Notes: generated by a model from the sequence alone, not told the origin. Counted from the first letter of the stretch, positions 8,800-18,133 are shown. The stretch is DNA of 64,000 nt from Desulfogranum mediterraneum DSM 13871 (GCF_000429965.1 NZ_KE387005.1:27347-91346); one strand, 5' to 3'. A program made the numbers and translations.

Positions 8800-10252
8800 G
8801 CTCGCATACTCCTTCCCGGGAAGAGGCCGAGGCCGCATCATAGGGTTTTCTCTTATAGATAAAGGCGTAGAGGGCCAGGCCGCCCACCATTCCGCCCAGG
8901 AGCAGGAAGAGGAGGAAAAATCCCGTGAAACTGATCCCCTGGTCCAGTTCAGTGCCGCTGGCCCAGGTCCCCACCAGGTCTGCTGCCACACTGGCACCAA
9001 TGGCGCTCCCTGCCATCATCACCACTGACTGCAAACTGGATATACTGGCCCAGGACTGGCGTGAGACCCCCCGCATGCTGCTGAAGAGAAAGGCGCCGCT
9101 GAAACAGACCGAACCTGTACCGATAAAGATCTGGGCAAGGACGACCAGGGCGATGGCTGCGCCTGTATCTGCCTGCGCTGCAGATCCGGAGGGCAGGAGG
9201 GTATAACAGATGCAGCCTAAAAAGATGAGGACCAACCCGATCCTGAGCAGCATCATGGGGCCGATCCGGTCGATCCATCTGCCGGCCAGGGGCCCGCAGA
9301 TACCGGTGGCCACCGCCCCACTGCAGAGCACCACGCTGGCCCGAAAAGGACTCAGGGCCAGGCAGGTCTGGAGGTAAAAGGGAACGATGAAGTTGAGGGC
9401 GCCGATACTGAAACGAACCACCAGGGTGTTCAGAAAGTTGTAGGGCAAGGGGTAGGTCTTGATAATATGGAGATTGAGAAACGAATCTCCTGCCCTAAAC
9501 TCATGGCGTAGCCACAGGGGTACCAGCAGCAGCGAGGCCGCGATGATCAGCAGACTCTCCAGGTCCGGTGAGGTCAGCAGCTCAAGCAGGTGGGTGACTG
9601 CATAGACGATCAGCCCCAGGCCGGCAACGGTGAGCAGGCAGCCCTTGGCGTCGAAGGCGATCCGTTCCTGCTCAATCCCCAGGGTTCGGCTACGCAGAGC
9701 GCGCCAACTCAGCAGGAGCATGGGGATCGCTGCCAGGAGATTGACAAAGAATACCGACTGCCAGCCCAGGGTCTCGATCAGCAGCCCGCCGGCAGCCAGC
9801 CCGGAGACGATCCCCAGGGCAAAGGTGGAGCCGCTCACACCCAGGGCCATGCCGTGTTGGGACCCGGGAAAACTGCCCAGGACCACCACCCGGTTAAGGG
9901 ACAGGAGAAAGGCGGCCCCAAAACCGGAGACCATCCTGAGCAGCAACAGCACCTCCAGGCTCCGGGCAAAACCACAGGAAACCGTGGCAATGGAAAAGAA
10001 GAGCTGACCGAGGCGGTATACCCTGACCGTCCCGTATCTTCTGCCCAGGTAGGCGGTGACCGGCAGGCAGAGGGCAACCGTGGCACTGTAGAGGACCGCC
10101 ACCCATTTGACCCGGGTAAGGGGGGCATCAAAGACGTCCTGGATCACGGGCAGGGCCAGGTTGACCACACTGATCTCAAAGGTGCACATGAAGATGGCCA
10201 GCTGGACCGCAATCAGTATCTTCCACTTGTCCGGGTAGGATGTCTCGTTCAT
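8792..10252 (-). CDS. MFS transporter, DHA2 (EmrB/QacA-like) family
   Basis: A 14-helix major facilitator protein of 486 residues, a proton-driven exporter in the inner membrane. The first helix ends with the motif EISVVNLALPVI, typical of DHA2 drug:H+ antiporters (D1-type motif), and the helix 2-3 loop has YLGRRYGTVRVYRLG (motif A). ATG 10252 is used; a TTG three codons upstream is possible and no strong ribosome site separates them. It overlaps the hydrolase gene. The cargo is unknown; drugs, lipids or siderophores are all possible for this family. Confidence 0.88.
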   Translation of the reverse strand: MNETSYPDKWKILIAVQLAIFMCTFEISVVNLALPVIQDVFDAPLTRVKWVAVLYSATVALCLPVTAYLGRRYGTVRVYRLGQLFFSIATVSCGFARSLEVLLLLRMVSGFGAAFLLSLNRVVVLGSFPGSQHGMALGVSGSTFALGIVSGLAAGGLLIETLGWQSVFFVNLLAAIPMLLLSWRALRSRTLGIEQERIAFDAKGCLLTVAGLGLIVYAVTHLLELLTSPDLESLLIIAASLLLVPLWLRHEFRAGDSFLNLHIIKTYPLPYNFLNTLVVRFSIGALNFIVPFYLQTCLALSPFRASVVLCSGAVATGICGPLAGRWIDRIGPMMLLRIGLVLIFLGCICYTLLPSGSAAQADTGAAIALVVLAQIFIGTGSVCFSGAFLFSSMRGVSRQSWASISSLQSVVMMAGSAIGASVAADLVGTWASGTELDQGISFTGFFLLFLLLGGMVGGLALYAFIYKRKPYDAASASSREGVCEHG

Positions 10253-10333
10253 AGGATCCAATAGTTCAACTCAGGTACAGGGAAGGGTTGGCAGCAGAGT
10301 TCGGCTCCAGCTCGCCATCAGTGGAGCCCGCTC

Positions 10334-12712
10334 TCATGCTCCCCCCTCAAGCTTCTTGGTGAGGGTGAGGATATTCTCGCCCTGTTCCCGTCGATAGCAC
10401 ATTCCATCGCTATGCTCTCTGATCAGATGCAACCCCACCCCGCCGGGTTCACGCTCTTCCAGGGGGGCGTCGAGATCGGGGAACGGTTGGCTGGTGGGGT
10501 CAAAGGCAACGCCCCTGTCCCTGATTTCAAAACAGAGCTCCCGGCCATCCAGCCAAAACTTCAGGCCAATGGTGTGGCTCCTGCTCGATCCCGGATAGCC
10601 ATATTTGATGACATTGACCAGCCACTCCTCCAGCACCAGGTTCAACTCCCCGCTCAGTTCAGCGGAAAAGAGGTAGTCAGCGGCCAGGGTCTCCAGCCAG
10701 GCGGTTACCTGCTTCAACTCCAAGACCTGGTTGCTGATCTGCAGGGTGCTGGGGGTACCGGCTGCCCGGATCGGCAGCGGCCCGGGCTGAAAGGAAAAGC
10801 AAAGCATGGTGATATCATCGGCCTGTTCTGCCCCCAGGCTAAAGGCGGCAACATCCTCCAGCACCTGGCTGACAAGCGCTGCTGCCCGCTGCTCAGTCGA
10901 GCGGGCAGAGACGGCGGCCAGGCGCTCTTCACCATAGAGCTGGAACTCCGAATCCATGGCCTCGGTAACCCCGTCGCTGTAGAAGAGCAGCTTGCAGCCC
11001 GGAGTGAGGGCCAGCTCCTGATTGCGGTACTCGATATCTTCCATGGCTCCCAGGGGGGGAAAGGCCTCGGCCTCCAGGGGCACCGCTTCCCCGGCCAGCA
11101 ACTTCAGGGGGGGAGGATGACCGGCATTGGCAAAGAGGAAGACATTGGTCCTAAAATTAAAGATCCCGCAGAATACGGTGATAAACATGGCGCTCTCATT
11201 GCCTTGAACCAGCTCGTTGTTGACATGGTAGAGCACCTCTGCCGGATCAGGATTCTGCTGGATGGAAAACTTCAACAGGGTCTTGCCCACGGCCATGAAT
11301 AAAGAGGCAGGCACCCCCTTGCCGGAGACATCGCCGATACAGACGTAGAGGTGATCCTGATCCAGGAGTTGAAAGTCGTAGAGATCTCCACCCACCTCCC
11401 TGGCCGGATGCTGGGTCGCATAGATATCCAGGCCCGCACGCTCCGGCAGGGAGAAGGAGCGAGGCAGCATCCCCTGCTGAATGGTAGCGGCGATGGCCAG
11501 CTCCCTGTCGATCTTTTCCCTTTCAGCCGTTGTCCTGGCCAGCTCGGCGATATATTTCTGCAAGCGCACTCGCATCTGCCTGAAATCTTCCACCAGCTCT
11601 CCTATCTCGTCCTGGCGGGAAACCGCTGGCAGGGGGGTGTTGAAATCTCCTGCTGCCAGGCCGGCGGTGGCCCGGCATAAGCCCTGGAGAGGGCGAATAA
11701 TGGACCTGGCAATGAAAAAGGAAGGGATCAGGAGCAGGACGACCCCCAGGCCGGCTGCCAGGCTGAGTTGCTGCTGCAGCAGCTCTACCGGTTCAAGGCT
11801 CTGCGACTCCGGGATCACAAAACCAAGCGACCATTTGGTTGAAGGAACGTGGTTACTGTAGAGCCAGGCCTTGCCCTCTCCACTCAGGCGGCGGAACTGG
11901 AGTACGCCGCCGGAGGTATTGACAATGGTCTTGATCAGGCTCGTCAGGGTATGGCGTTGCTGCAGGTTGCCGGCATCTTCCAACAGCTCCTGGAGTGTCT
12001 GCTGATCATCACCCTGGATACCGTCCCGTCCATGGGGATAGACGATCAGCTTGCCGGCAGAGGAGACCAGAAAGGGCCAGCCCTCACTGCCAAGGTCGAG
12101 CCCGGCAATCATCTCCTCAACCCGGCTCAGGAGGAGATCACAGATGACCACGGCCTCCACCCCACCTGCCAGGTTGAGGACCGGTATCGCATAGGTGACC
12201 ATATGGTTGCCGGTATCCTGGTCGCGATAACCCATGGTCCAGAGATCGCTCTTGTGCTCACTGGCATGGACAAACCAGTGACTCTGATAGTCCTGCTCCG
12301 GATCGCTGCGATCCTGGACCTGAATCCCCCGGGGACTCCTGAAGGCAAAGAGGATCTTGAACTCCGGTTGTTCTATGCTGTTGCCGGGGACCAGGGCAAC
12401 ACCGGTGGCATAGATGGCAGGATTATCCTCAAGCAGACTCCGCAGACGCCTGGCAACGACCTCGCGACTGCGGAAGGTGGAGGAGGTGAAGTAGGTGAGT
12501 TTATCGAGGGATCGTTCGGCTTCAAAAAAGAAACGATCGATCTGTTGGGCAACCGACTGGGCAAGGACCTCATAGCGCTGTCGCTGTAACTGGAGCACCA
12601 TGCTGCTCCCCGTCAGATTGACGAACAGGACCACAGAGGAGAGGACCACCCCGGTCCCGAAGAGGATCAGCAGCGCCAGGCGGAGCAGCAGGGAACGTCG
12701 GGGTCGGGCCAT
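10334..12712 (-). CDS. Cache-HAMP-PP2C phosphatase with C-terminal HATPase
   Basis: A sensor phosphatase of 792 residues controlling a partner-switching pathway. Order: N-terminal membrane segment; extracytoplasmic double-Cache-like region (about 35-310); second membrane segment; HAMP; coiled linker; SpoIIE/RsbU-type PP2C domain with IGDVSGKGVPASLFMA, FYSDGVTEAMD and DDITMLCF metal-site motifs; and a C-terminal RsbW-like HATPase with EEWLVNVIKYG, DRGVAFDP and GGVGLHL. The HATPase may be an anti-sigma or anti-antagonist kinase, so phosphatase and kinase are in one chain. The STAS gene lies only 41 nt upstream on the same strand and is the obvious substrate. The ATG at 12712 follows AAGGTAAGG. 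The signal is unknown. Confidence 0.9.
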   Translation of the reverse strand: MARPRRSLLLRLALLILFGTGVVLSSVVLFVNLTGSSMVLQLQRQRYEVLAQSVAQQIDRFFFEAERSLDKLTYFTSSTFRSREVVARRLRSLLEDNPAIYATGVALVPGNSIEQPEFKILFAFRSPRGIQVQDRSDPEQDYQSHWFVHASEHKSDLWTMGYRDQDTGNHMVTYAIPVLNLAGGVEAVVICDLLLSRVEEMIAGLDLGSEGWPFLVSSAGKLIVYPHGRDGIQGDDQQTLQELLEDAGNLQQRHTLTSLIKTIVNTSGGVLQFRRLSGEGKAWLYSNHVPSTKWSLGFVIPESQSLEPVELLQQQLSLAAGLGVVLLLIPSFFIARSIIRPLQGLCRATAGLAAGDFNTPLPAVSRQDEIGELVEDFRQMRVRLQKYIAELARTTAEREKIDRELAIAATIQQGMLPRSFSLPERAGLDIYATQHPAREVGGDLYDFQLLDQDHLYVCIGDVSGKGVPASLFMAVGKTLLKFSIQQNPDPAEVLYHVNNELVQGNESAMFITVFCGIFNFRTNVFLFANAGHPPPLKLLAGEAVPLEAEAFPPLGAMEDIEYRNQELALTPGCKLLFYSDGVTEAMDSEFQLYGEERLAAVSARSTEQRAAALVSQVLEDVAAFSLGAEQADDITMLCFSFQPGPLPIRAAGTPSTLQISNQVLELKQVTAWLETLAADYLFSAELSGELNLVLEEWLVNVIKYGYPGSSRSHTIGLKFWLDGRELCFEIRDRGVAFDPTSQPFPDLDAPLEEREPGGVGLHLIREHSDGMCYRREQGENILTLTKKLEGGA

Positions 12713-12753
12713 CACCTTACCTTCCTGCTCCTGTGGTTGCACAAGCGGCCATC

Positions 12754-13050
12754 TTAAGGGGTTGGCTCAGCCGAGGTTTCAATATCCATTATTTTGTCAA
12801 GACCGGCTGATTGAAAGATATGCAAAACAGGCGGTCGCATCCTGGACAACAGACAGCTGCCGCTCTTTTTCTTCAGCTGCTTGACGACCAGCAACATCAC
12901 CCGCAAGCCAGCGCTCGAGATGTAGACGGTTTCTGAAAAATCACAGACCAGTTGATCGACCTGCTCACCCTCCACGATCTCAAGCAACTCCTGCTCAACC
13001 GTGGCTGCACTGTTGACGTCAAAACGTTCCGGTAGATTGTATCTTCTCAT
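12754..13050 (-). CDS. STAS-domain anti-sigma factor antagonist
   Basis: A single STAS domain of 98 residues, the switch component of a partner-switching module. It shows the conserved loop FSETVYISSAGLRVML, where a Ser of ISSAG is the expected phosphorylation site, followed by the helix-strand pattern of SpoIIAA/RsbV proteins. The ATG at 13050 (GAAGG just upstream) gives the usual family length; the frame is open to 13188 but the extra N-terminus has no STAS similarity. It is encoded directly before the phosphatase/HATPase gene, which presumably dephosphorylates and phosphorylates it. The downstream target (sigma factor, diguanylate cyclase or other) is not in view. Confidence 0.85.
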   Translation of the reverse strand: MRRYNLPERFDVNSAATVEQELLEIVEGEQVDQLVCDFSETVYISSAGLRVMLLVVKQLKKKSGSCLLSRMRPPVLHIFQSAGLDKIMDIETSAEPTP

Positions 13051-13298
13051 ATGCCTTCGTAATCCGGTGATTGCCCCTCCAAGGGTGCTCAGCGTTCCGC
13101 CCCGGGCGAGGGCCAGCCTCCCCTGAAGGACATCCTCACTCCTCAAGCCACTCTCCCAAACAAAGAAAGTTATCCTCAAGAGTAGCAAACTCTACCACGG
13201 GCAACAAGCAGCAAAACCACCCTGTAGAAATGACAACCTAAAATTGACCACCTCCAGAGCGGCTGAAACAGGGCGACCTTACTCTTCAACAAAGGTAA

Positions 13299-13329
13299 GT
13301 CCACCTTGAAGATTTTTTTCAAGGTGGAC
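13299..13329. repeat. Short hairpin element, copy B
   Basis: Perfect 12-bp inverted repeat GTCCACCTTGAA / TTCAAGGTGGAC (13299-13310, 13318-13329) around a 7-nt loop. Its right edge provides the first base of the TAG stop codon (minus strand, 13329-13331) of the flavin-binding gene. No clear 5-bp direct repeat is visible. In RNA it would form a strong hairpin just past the stop codon, so it may act in 3'-end formation, although no T-run follows. Confidence 0.65.
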
Positions 13330-13790
13330 TAAAGTGATTGCTTGCCGCTCATCTCCTCGATGGTTATTTTCCACACCCGCAGCGCGTGCAGGGGGAGCTC
13401 GGCAAAGTCCCAGCTCTGGTCCGAGTAGTGGGCCATAATCTCCGCCAGACCATCAACCTTCGCTTCCCTGGAGTGAAGTTCTTCAACCCTGCCGAAACCG
13501 ATCACCGACTGAAAACGAAACGACCATCCACATGGCGTCTGCTCATCAGGGGCGAGTTCAACCCCGTATTCAAACTCAAAACAGACCCGGTTGTTGGCGG
13601 CAAGATACGCTCCCTTCATCCCGGCCTGGGCAGCGGTGTGAAAGAAGATCGCCTGGCCATCATAACCAAAGGAAACAGGGACGATATAGGGCCACTGCCC
13701 CTTGGCCATGCCGATGCGGCACACCCGGCACTTTTCAATCAGACGGGAAATCTGCTGGATATCCTTAATTTCCTTGTCCTTACGTCTCAT
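13329..13790 (-). CDS. Pyridoxamine 5'-phosphate oxidase-like flavin-binding protein
   Basis: A 153-residue split-barrel protein of the PNPOx-like/NimA-related group. Features seen: the N-terminal helix and the motif RLIEKCRVCRIGMAKGQWP, then YIVPVSFGYDG, IFFHTAAQAG (FMN phosphate side) and the C-terminal ALRVWKITIEEMSGK. Members bind FMN, F420 or heme; here FMN is most likely, with a detoxifying reductase role. The ATG at 13790 is favoured because GGAGG lies 5 nt upstream; an in-frame ATG at 13802 has weaker support. The stop codon touches a hairpin element, an unusual junction. Confidence 0.85.
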   Translation of the reverse strand: MRRKDKEIKDIQQISRLIEKCRVCRIGMAKGQWPYIVPVSFGYDGQAIFFHTAAQAGMKGAYLAANNRVCFEFEYGVELAPDEQTPCGWSFRFQSVIGFGRVEELHSREAKVDGLAEIMAHYSDQSWDFAELPLHALRVWKITIEEMSGKQSL

Positions 13791-13802
13791 CAGCTCCTCC
13801 AT

Positions 13803-14252
13803 TTCTATCGTCCAGGATGCCCACTGTTGGGCCCTCGCTGCCTGTCATTGCCACCGTCTTTGCTGTCATTGCCGCCGTCATTGCCGTCATGGCCTCATCC
13901 TAGTCCTGAACCGGCTCCAGGTAAAGGGAGAGTCTGGCTCTCAACTCCTCTCATCTCCTGTGATTGCGGAGAAGACAACAGAGCTGCTGCCCTTTGTTCC
14001 GGTGATCAGCGGAAAGGGGCTGGAGCGGGAGGGATCAGGGGTTCCGTGCTCGAGAGAGGCCCTGCCCTTGAAGATCCTGGCCAGGAAGGCGCAGCAAAAA
14101 AAAACGCACCCACTCCCAAGGGGAGCAGGTGCGTCGAAGATGGGTGCCGCTACAGAGAGCAGATAGCCTGACCCTGGCAGGCGCGGTTGGACACCTGCCC
14201 CTGTTTCCCGTTTCAGGGTAGGGCAGGAAAAACCGGAAGAACGGGGGCGGGC
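13803..14252. other. Intergenic region with short tandem repeats
   Basis: A gap of 450 nt between two minus-strand genes. It has three perfect and one imperfect copies of GTCATTGCC at 13844-13894 and the strong terminator of the permease gene. Open frames here are repeat-driven and unsupported. Confidence 0.6.
14096..14134 (-). terminator. Rho-independent terminator of the APC permease gene
   Basis: Stem ACGCACC/GGTGCGT with inner CTCCC/GGGAG. On the minus strand it is followed directly by nine T residues (complement of A 14096-14104). It lies about 120 nt past the permease stop codon. Confidence 0.88.
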
Positions 14253-15761
14253 CTAGACCGAGCCTCCGACCTCCCTTGGCTGGTATACCGGTTCAGCAGC
14301 ATCATCCTGGACCAGGTCCTGATAGGCGGACTCGGTCGATTCCTTGCCCAGGATCAGGTAATCCAGTTCAGCTCCAGGCAGGCTGTTATACCTCTTTGCC
14401 TGGGAAAGATAGAACAGGGTACCCAGAGCCACCCAGATGCCGCAGGCATACCAGGATTCCTCGGCCATGAAGCCGGGGCTGCCGGGTACACAGAGCAGCA
14501 TCAGCACGCCAAAGGAGATCAGGCCGCCCATCAGGGCTGTGGTGCTCTTGATGGGAATTTCCACATGCGCTCCATCAGGCTTCTTGGTCTCCTTGTAGGC
14601 ACCCAGGCAGGTATACATATAGCCAAAGGCGGTACCCAGGGCGGCCATGTCCACCACCCAGATGATCACGTTTCGCCCGAACCAGGGGGCCAACAGCGCC
14701 AGGGTGGCCGTGAACAAGACCGCATTTTTGGGAACACCGGTTTTCTCGTCCACCCCGATAAACCACTCAGGCAGCACCTTGGCCCGCCCCATGCTGAACA
14801 GCAGGCGGCTGGTGGCCATGTAAAAGCCGTTGATACCGGTACAGATTCCCATGGAGATAGCCACCACCAGAAAGATAAGCCCGGTCTTGCCCACTGCAGC
14901 CTGCATGGCAAAGCCGGTGGCCCAGACATGGTTGCCTGCGATCAGTTCCTGCCAGGGAAAGACCACGCCTGTGGCCAGGAGAACCAGGATATACATCAGG
15001 CCGCCCACCAGGATGGAGATCATGATCAGCCTGTTGGCCTTGGCAGGGGGAAAGTCATACTCCTCGGCTGCCTGGGGAATGGTATCAAAACCAACAAAGA
15101 GAAAGGGAGCGATGGCCAGGATGGCGACCACACCGGCAAGGGGTGAGACGTCCGGGCTGAAGCCGGGCAAGAGGTTGGTGAAATGGGAGATATCGGCCAC
15201 GCCTGCACCGCCTGCGATCAAGAACACCGCCGCTACCAGCAGCCCGACCATGTAGACCTGGACATTGGCAACCCCCTTGGAGCCGCGATAGTTCAGGTAA
15301 CCGAAGATCGCGATGGCCGAAGAGGCCAGTCCCACCTCCCCTGCATAAATTTTAGAGCCGGCCAAGCTATAGAGATAGCCCTTGGTAAAGAGATCAGGGG
15401 CAATGAATTTAGCGAGCAGGGAGAGTGCCGTTGCATTCAAGGGCACAATGGAGAGATACCCCAGGGTGAGAAACCAGCCGCAGATATAGGCATGATAGCG
15501 GCCAAAACCGTTATAGGCGTAGGCAAACTCCCCGCCGGAGACCGGCACCTTTTCAACCATATAGCCGTAGCTTTTGGCAATGACCAACATGGCTAGTCCG
15601 CCCAGACCAATCCCCAGGGTAGCGCCCAGCGGCCCGCCCTGCTGCATCATGGTACCGGGCAGAATAAAACTCCCCCAACCGATTATGGAGCCAATAGCCA
15701 GTGCCAACACACCGGCCGGACTCAGTGATTTTTCAAGGACTACCCGTTCTTGCTGACTCAT
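14253..15761 (-). CDS. APC-superfamily amino-acid permease
   Basis: An inner-membrane transporter of 502 residues with about 12 helices. The first helix carries AIGSIIGWGSFILPG, the unwound G-rich substrate site of amino acid/polyamine/organocation permeases. Helix 6 has FLFVGFDTIPQAAEEYDFP, matching the conserved F-x-G-F-D/E region. It probably imports an amino acid by sodium or proton symport; the substrate cannot be read. The ATG at 15761 starts a normal cytoplasmic tail. It is followed by its own terminator and stands alone. Confidence 0.9.
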   Translation of the reverse strand: MSQQERVVLEKSLSPAGVLALAIGSIIGWGSFILPGTMMQQGGPLGATLGIGLGGLAMLVIAKSYGYMVEKVPVSGGEFAYAYNGFGRYHAYICGWFLTLGYLSIVPLNATALSLLAKFIAPDLFTKGYLYSLAGSKIYAGEVGLASSAIAIFGYLNYRGSKGVANVQVYMVGLLVAAVFLIAGGAGVADISHFTNLLPGFSPDVSPLAGVVAILAIAPFLFVGFDTIPQAAEEYDFPPAKANRLIMISILVGGLMYILVLLATGVVFPWQELIAGNHVWATGFAMQAAVGKTGLIFLVVAISMGICTGINGFYMATSRLLFSMGRAKVLPEWFIGVDEKTGVPKNAVLFTATLALLAPWFGRNVIIWVVDMAALGTAFGYMYTCLGAYKETKKPDGAHVEIPIKSTTALMGGLISFGVLMLLCVPGSPGFMAEESWYACGIWVALGTLFYLSQAKRYNSLPGAELDYLILGKESTESAYQDLVQDDAAEPVYQPREVGGSV

Positions 15762-16880
15762 CGTACACGTTCCTCTCTGACAGGTTCACTTCAAATATCA
15801 AATCCGGAAAGACAATCTTCCGAAAAACAAGGTTTGTTACAGGATGTTAATAGGGCGTTGACAATAATAGCGAACAGGGTCCTCACGCCCGGACGAGTTG
15901 CAACTGTTCCCCCTGCCCACCCGAAGATGACGGCTTTGCAAGGGTACGCTTAGCGCCCCCTCCGGATTCCCTTCAGGAAATCCCCACCTCTTTTGGCTGC
16001 TCCAACTTGAACACTCTTTATTTGTTACAGGGGAAAAACGATCACAACACAACAGATATCTGATACCTAATATCTGGTGTCTGAAATATCAGAAAAATCG
16101 ATATTATTATTTCCTGAGGACGATACCATCAAGACAATGGGGAATTTTAGATCATAAAAGTTGATGAAAGTCAAGGCCTGATCAGACCGATTTCGATACG
16201 GGCAATGCCATGCCCCAAAAATATCTCGCCCCTCTTTTCTGATCTCAGTTCCACAGGCCTCTGCTGGAGAGACATTATCGCGCCCTGAAAAACAACCAAA
16301 AAAAACAACCCAAAATTAACACATTAACAAAAACACCCGACTCGGCTCCGGACAAATCCCCTACCAAGGAAAGACTGTGGTCACAGGGCGGCCCCCTGCA
16401 GACACTTCCCGAGGTACTTTTTTTTCTCCCGGCCGCTGTAAAACGACAGCAATGGTGTTACGCCCCACCCTCCCCTGACTCGATCCTGCCAATTCCTCCT
16501 TCACGGGATGGAGTTCCCTGATCTTCACGAAGACCAACAAAGAACCCTCTCTGATTGCCCTGCAGTCAGTTGACACCTTCAGGGTGGTGTGTCGCGACAG
16601 GAGAAGAACGTCCTCCGGACGTGAACCTGGATGAATTTAACAGGGGAAGACAGCGAGATCCCCTCCATGAACATTCAGTTTGGTAATTTCAATTACAATG
16701 CTTCCGTTTTCTCTCATTTCCCTGAGCTAGGATTATTATTCCATCCTAGCTACTTACCAAAAAGAGCGACAGTGCCACACAGTGGCATGCCGATTGAATA
16801 ACCAACATAGTTCCAATGACTAGAAAAAAGTAGTCCCAGTGACTAGCTGGACTAAGAACAAATCATTACCGGAGGCTCCC
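15762..16880. other. Long AT-rich intergenic region with palindromes
   Basis: About 1.1 kb between the divergent permease and secreted-protein genes, with no supported gene. A 71-codon minus-strand frame at 16361-16576 has no recognisable features. Visible structures: a cluster of ATATC-type repeats at about 16050-16115; a perfect 9-bp inverted repeat AGCTAGGAT/ATCCTAGCT (16725-16733, 16743-16751); TGCCAC-ACA-GTGGCA (16773-16787); and two TGACTAG direct repeats close to the next start. This looks like a regulatory region for 16881, but no protein site can be named. Confidence 0.6.
16725..16787 (+). promoter_or_regulatory. Pair of inverted repeats upstream of the secreted EF-hand gene
   Basis: Two separate perfect palindromes, AGCTAGGAT-N9-ATCCTAGCT and TGCCAC-ACA-GTGGCA, lie 94-156 nt before the ATG of the next gene, in AT-rich sequence with no T-run. 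They look more like operator sites than terminators. Their binding protein is unknown. Confidence 0.35.
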
Positions 16881-17822
16881 ATGAAAAAAGCTATCATCTC
16901 AAAATCATTAACCTTTTCCACCCTCTTTCTAGCATGTTCGGTGACTCCGCTTATGGCTGCAAAACCCATGGATATTATTACATTGAGTAATGGGTACCCG
17001 AGCGGAGCCCACTATAATCTCAATATCCACGGCAAGAGCGATTTTCTCTGTGACGGGAGCTCAGGAGGCGGCTCGGTGTTTATCAGTGAATATGGTGATT
17101 CTACCATCAGCTATATTACCAACAGGAAGTCGTCGGTAACAGAACTGATTGCCCTGGATAGATGCGGAGAAGCCTTTGACGGTGATCCTGCCCAGGTGCA
17201 AATCCCCTACGAACAACAGGGATACTACGTCTATGCCGACATCAAGGGAAAACCGAATAATGGCAATAATGACAAGGAGAGCTCGGTTATTCTTTATCCA
17301 AACCTTGTCAGAGAGGCATGTAACGATACCGACCCGCTCAATCCTGACTTTGGCACCTATAGCGAATGCCCGGACAGTGATCAGCTGGCACTCGGCCTGA
17401 TTGTGGGTGACAACGTGTATGAGGCTACAGATATCGGTTTTGTCCGCTTCAACAGCGAGAACAGCGGGGGTAAAGGCAAATCAAAAGCCAAGGATATCAG
17501 CAGCCTGTTCAAGTATACAGGGTATGTGTTTGATGCAAGTCTGGATATCAGTCTTGACGGCGAGATTTCGAATGATGATGTGCCTCTGAGCTATGATGCA
17601 CTCATAAACGGCGGGAACGGAGATGGAGTGATCGACCAGGCCGAATTTGATCGATGGTTGGCTGAGATGGAAGCTGCAGGCCTTGTGGTATACTATGAGA
17701 ATGAGTGGATCCTGAATATTGCAGACCTGGTTGTCACCGACCAGTTGGTGAGCAATGACGGCACCAAGTTGCTGAAGATCAGGTTCTACCCGGTGGCCAC
17801 CACTGAATATCTAGCTCCGTAA
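16881..17822 (+). CDS. Secreted EF-hand-like protein of unknown function
   Basis: I do not recognise the family. The 313-residue product starts with a Sec signal peptide (MKKAIISK, hydrophobic core, cleavage near LMAAKP). The middle is polar, rich in Gly, Asn, Asp and Tyr, with four Cys that could form disulfides. The C-terminal third has a canonical calcium loop D-I-S-L-D-G-E-I-S-N-D-D (ligand positions 1, 3, 5, 12; Gly 6; Ile 8). A second loop, NGDGVIDQAEF, has a degenerate first position; together they resemble an EF-hand pair or dockerin-like unit. The ATG at 16881 follows GGAGG; an upstream in-frame start is not needed. The gene is monocistronic, between a long upstream region and a strong terminator, and more AT-rich than its surroundings, which may indicate transfer. 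Confidence 0.75.
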   Translation: MKKAIISKSLTFSTLFLACSVTPLMAAKPMDIITLSNGYPSGAHYNLNIHGKSDFLCDGSSGGGSVFISEYGDSTISYITNRKSSVTELIALDRCGEAFDGDPAQVQIPYEQQGYYVYADIKGKPNNGNNDKESSVILYPNLVREACNDTDPLNPDFGTYSECPDSDQLALGLIVGDNVYEATDIGFVRFNSENSGGKGKSKAKDISSLFKYTGYVFDASLDISLDGEISNDDVPLSYDALINGGNGDGVIDQAEFDRWLAEMEAAGLVVYYENEWILNIADLVVTDQLVSNDGTKLLKIRFYPVATTEYLAP

Positions 17823-17846
17823 CACTCCTGGATAGGAGCACACCAG

Positions 17847-17886
17847 ACAGGGTGAGGAAGCGCGTCTTCCTCACCCTGTTGTTTTT
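17847..17886 (+). terminator. Rho-independent terminator of the secreted EF-hand gene
   Basis: A perfect 14-bp stem (17847-17860 with 17866-17879), loop CGCGT, then TGTTTTT, 25 nt after the stop codon. Confidence 0.95.
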
Positions 17887-17887
17887 A

Positions 17888-18034
17888 GGGTAGCTTGAAA
17901 AATGCTATTTTTAGATCCAGCTCAAGGCACGCGATTCATTTCACCACAACCATACTGTTGATGGTTGATATTCCTAAGATTTAACCTTTATCATAACGCA
18001 GAGACTGGAAGGAAAAACAATTTTTCCAGGTAGT
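17888..18034 (+). repeat. Long hairpin element, copy C
   Basis: About 147 bp. Left end GGGTAGCTTGAAAAAT, right end TTTTTCCAGGTAGT, with the family core between (CTCAAGGCACGCGAT, and CGCAGAGACTGGAAG near the right end). Flanking direct repeats are not visible, and several positions have drifted, so this is probably an old copy. It lies immediately after a terminator, between convergent genes. Confidence 0.75.
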
Positions 18035-18133
18035 CTCAACTTTGCCAGCCTCTGCCTCCACATCAATCAACCTAGCCCTGAGCTCCCTGGAAAGGAATTA
18101 CAAGCGCGCACAGGGCCCGCCCAAAAACCAGCC

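Noticed and set aside
13844-13894. GTCATTGCC tandem copies considered as a CRISPR-like or regulatory array
   Set aside because: Units are only 9-12 bp with no spacers of regular length; it is a short tandem repeat. No CRISPR array or cas gene is present anywhere in the window.
16361-16576. 71-codon minus-strand frame in the long intergenic region
   Set aside because: No family features, no convincing ribosome site and no conserved neighbours.
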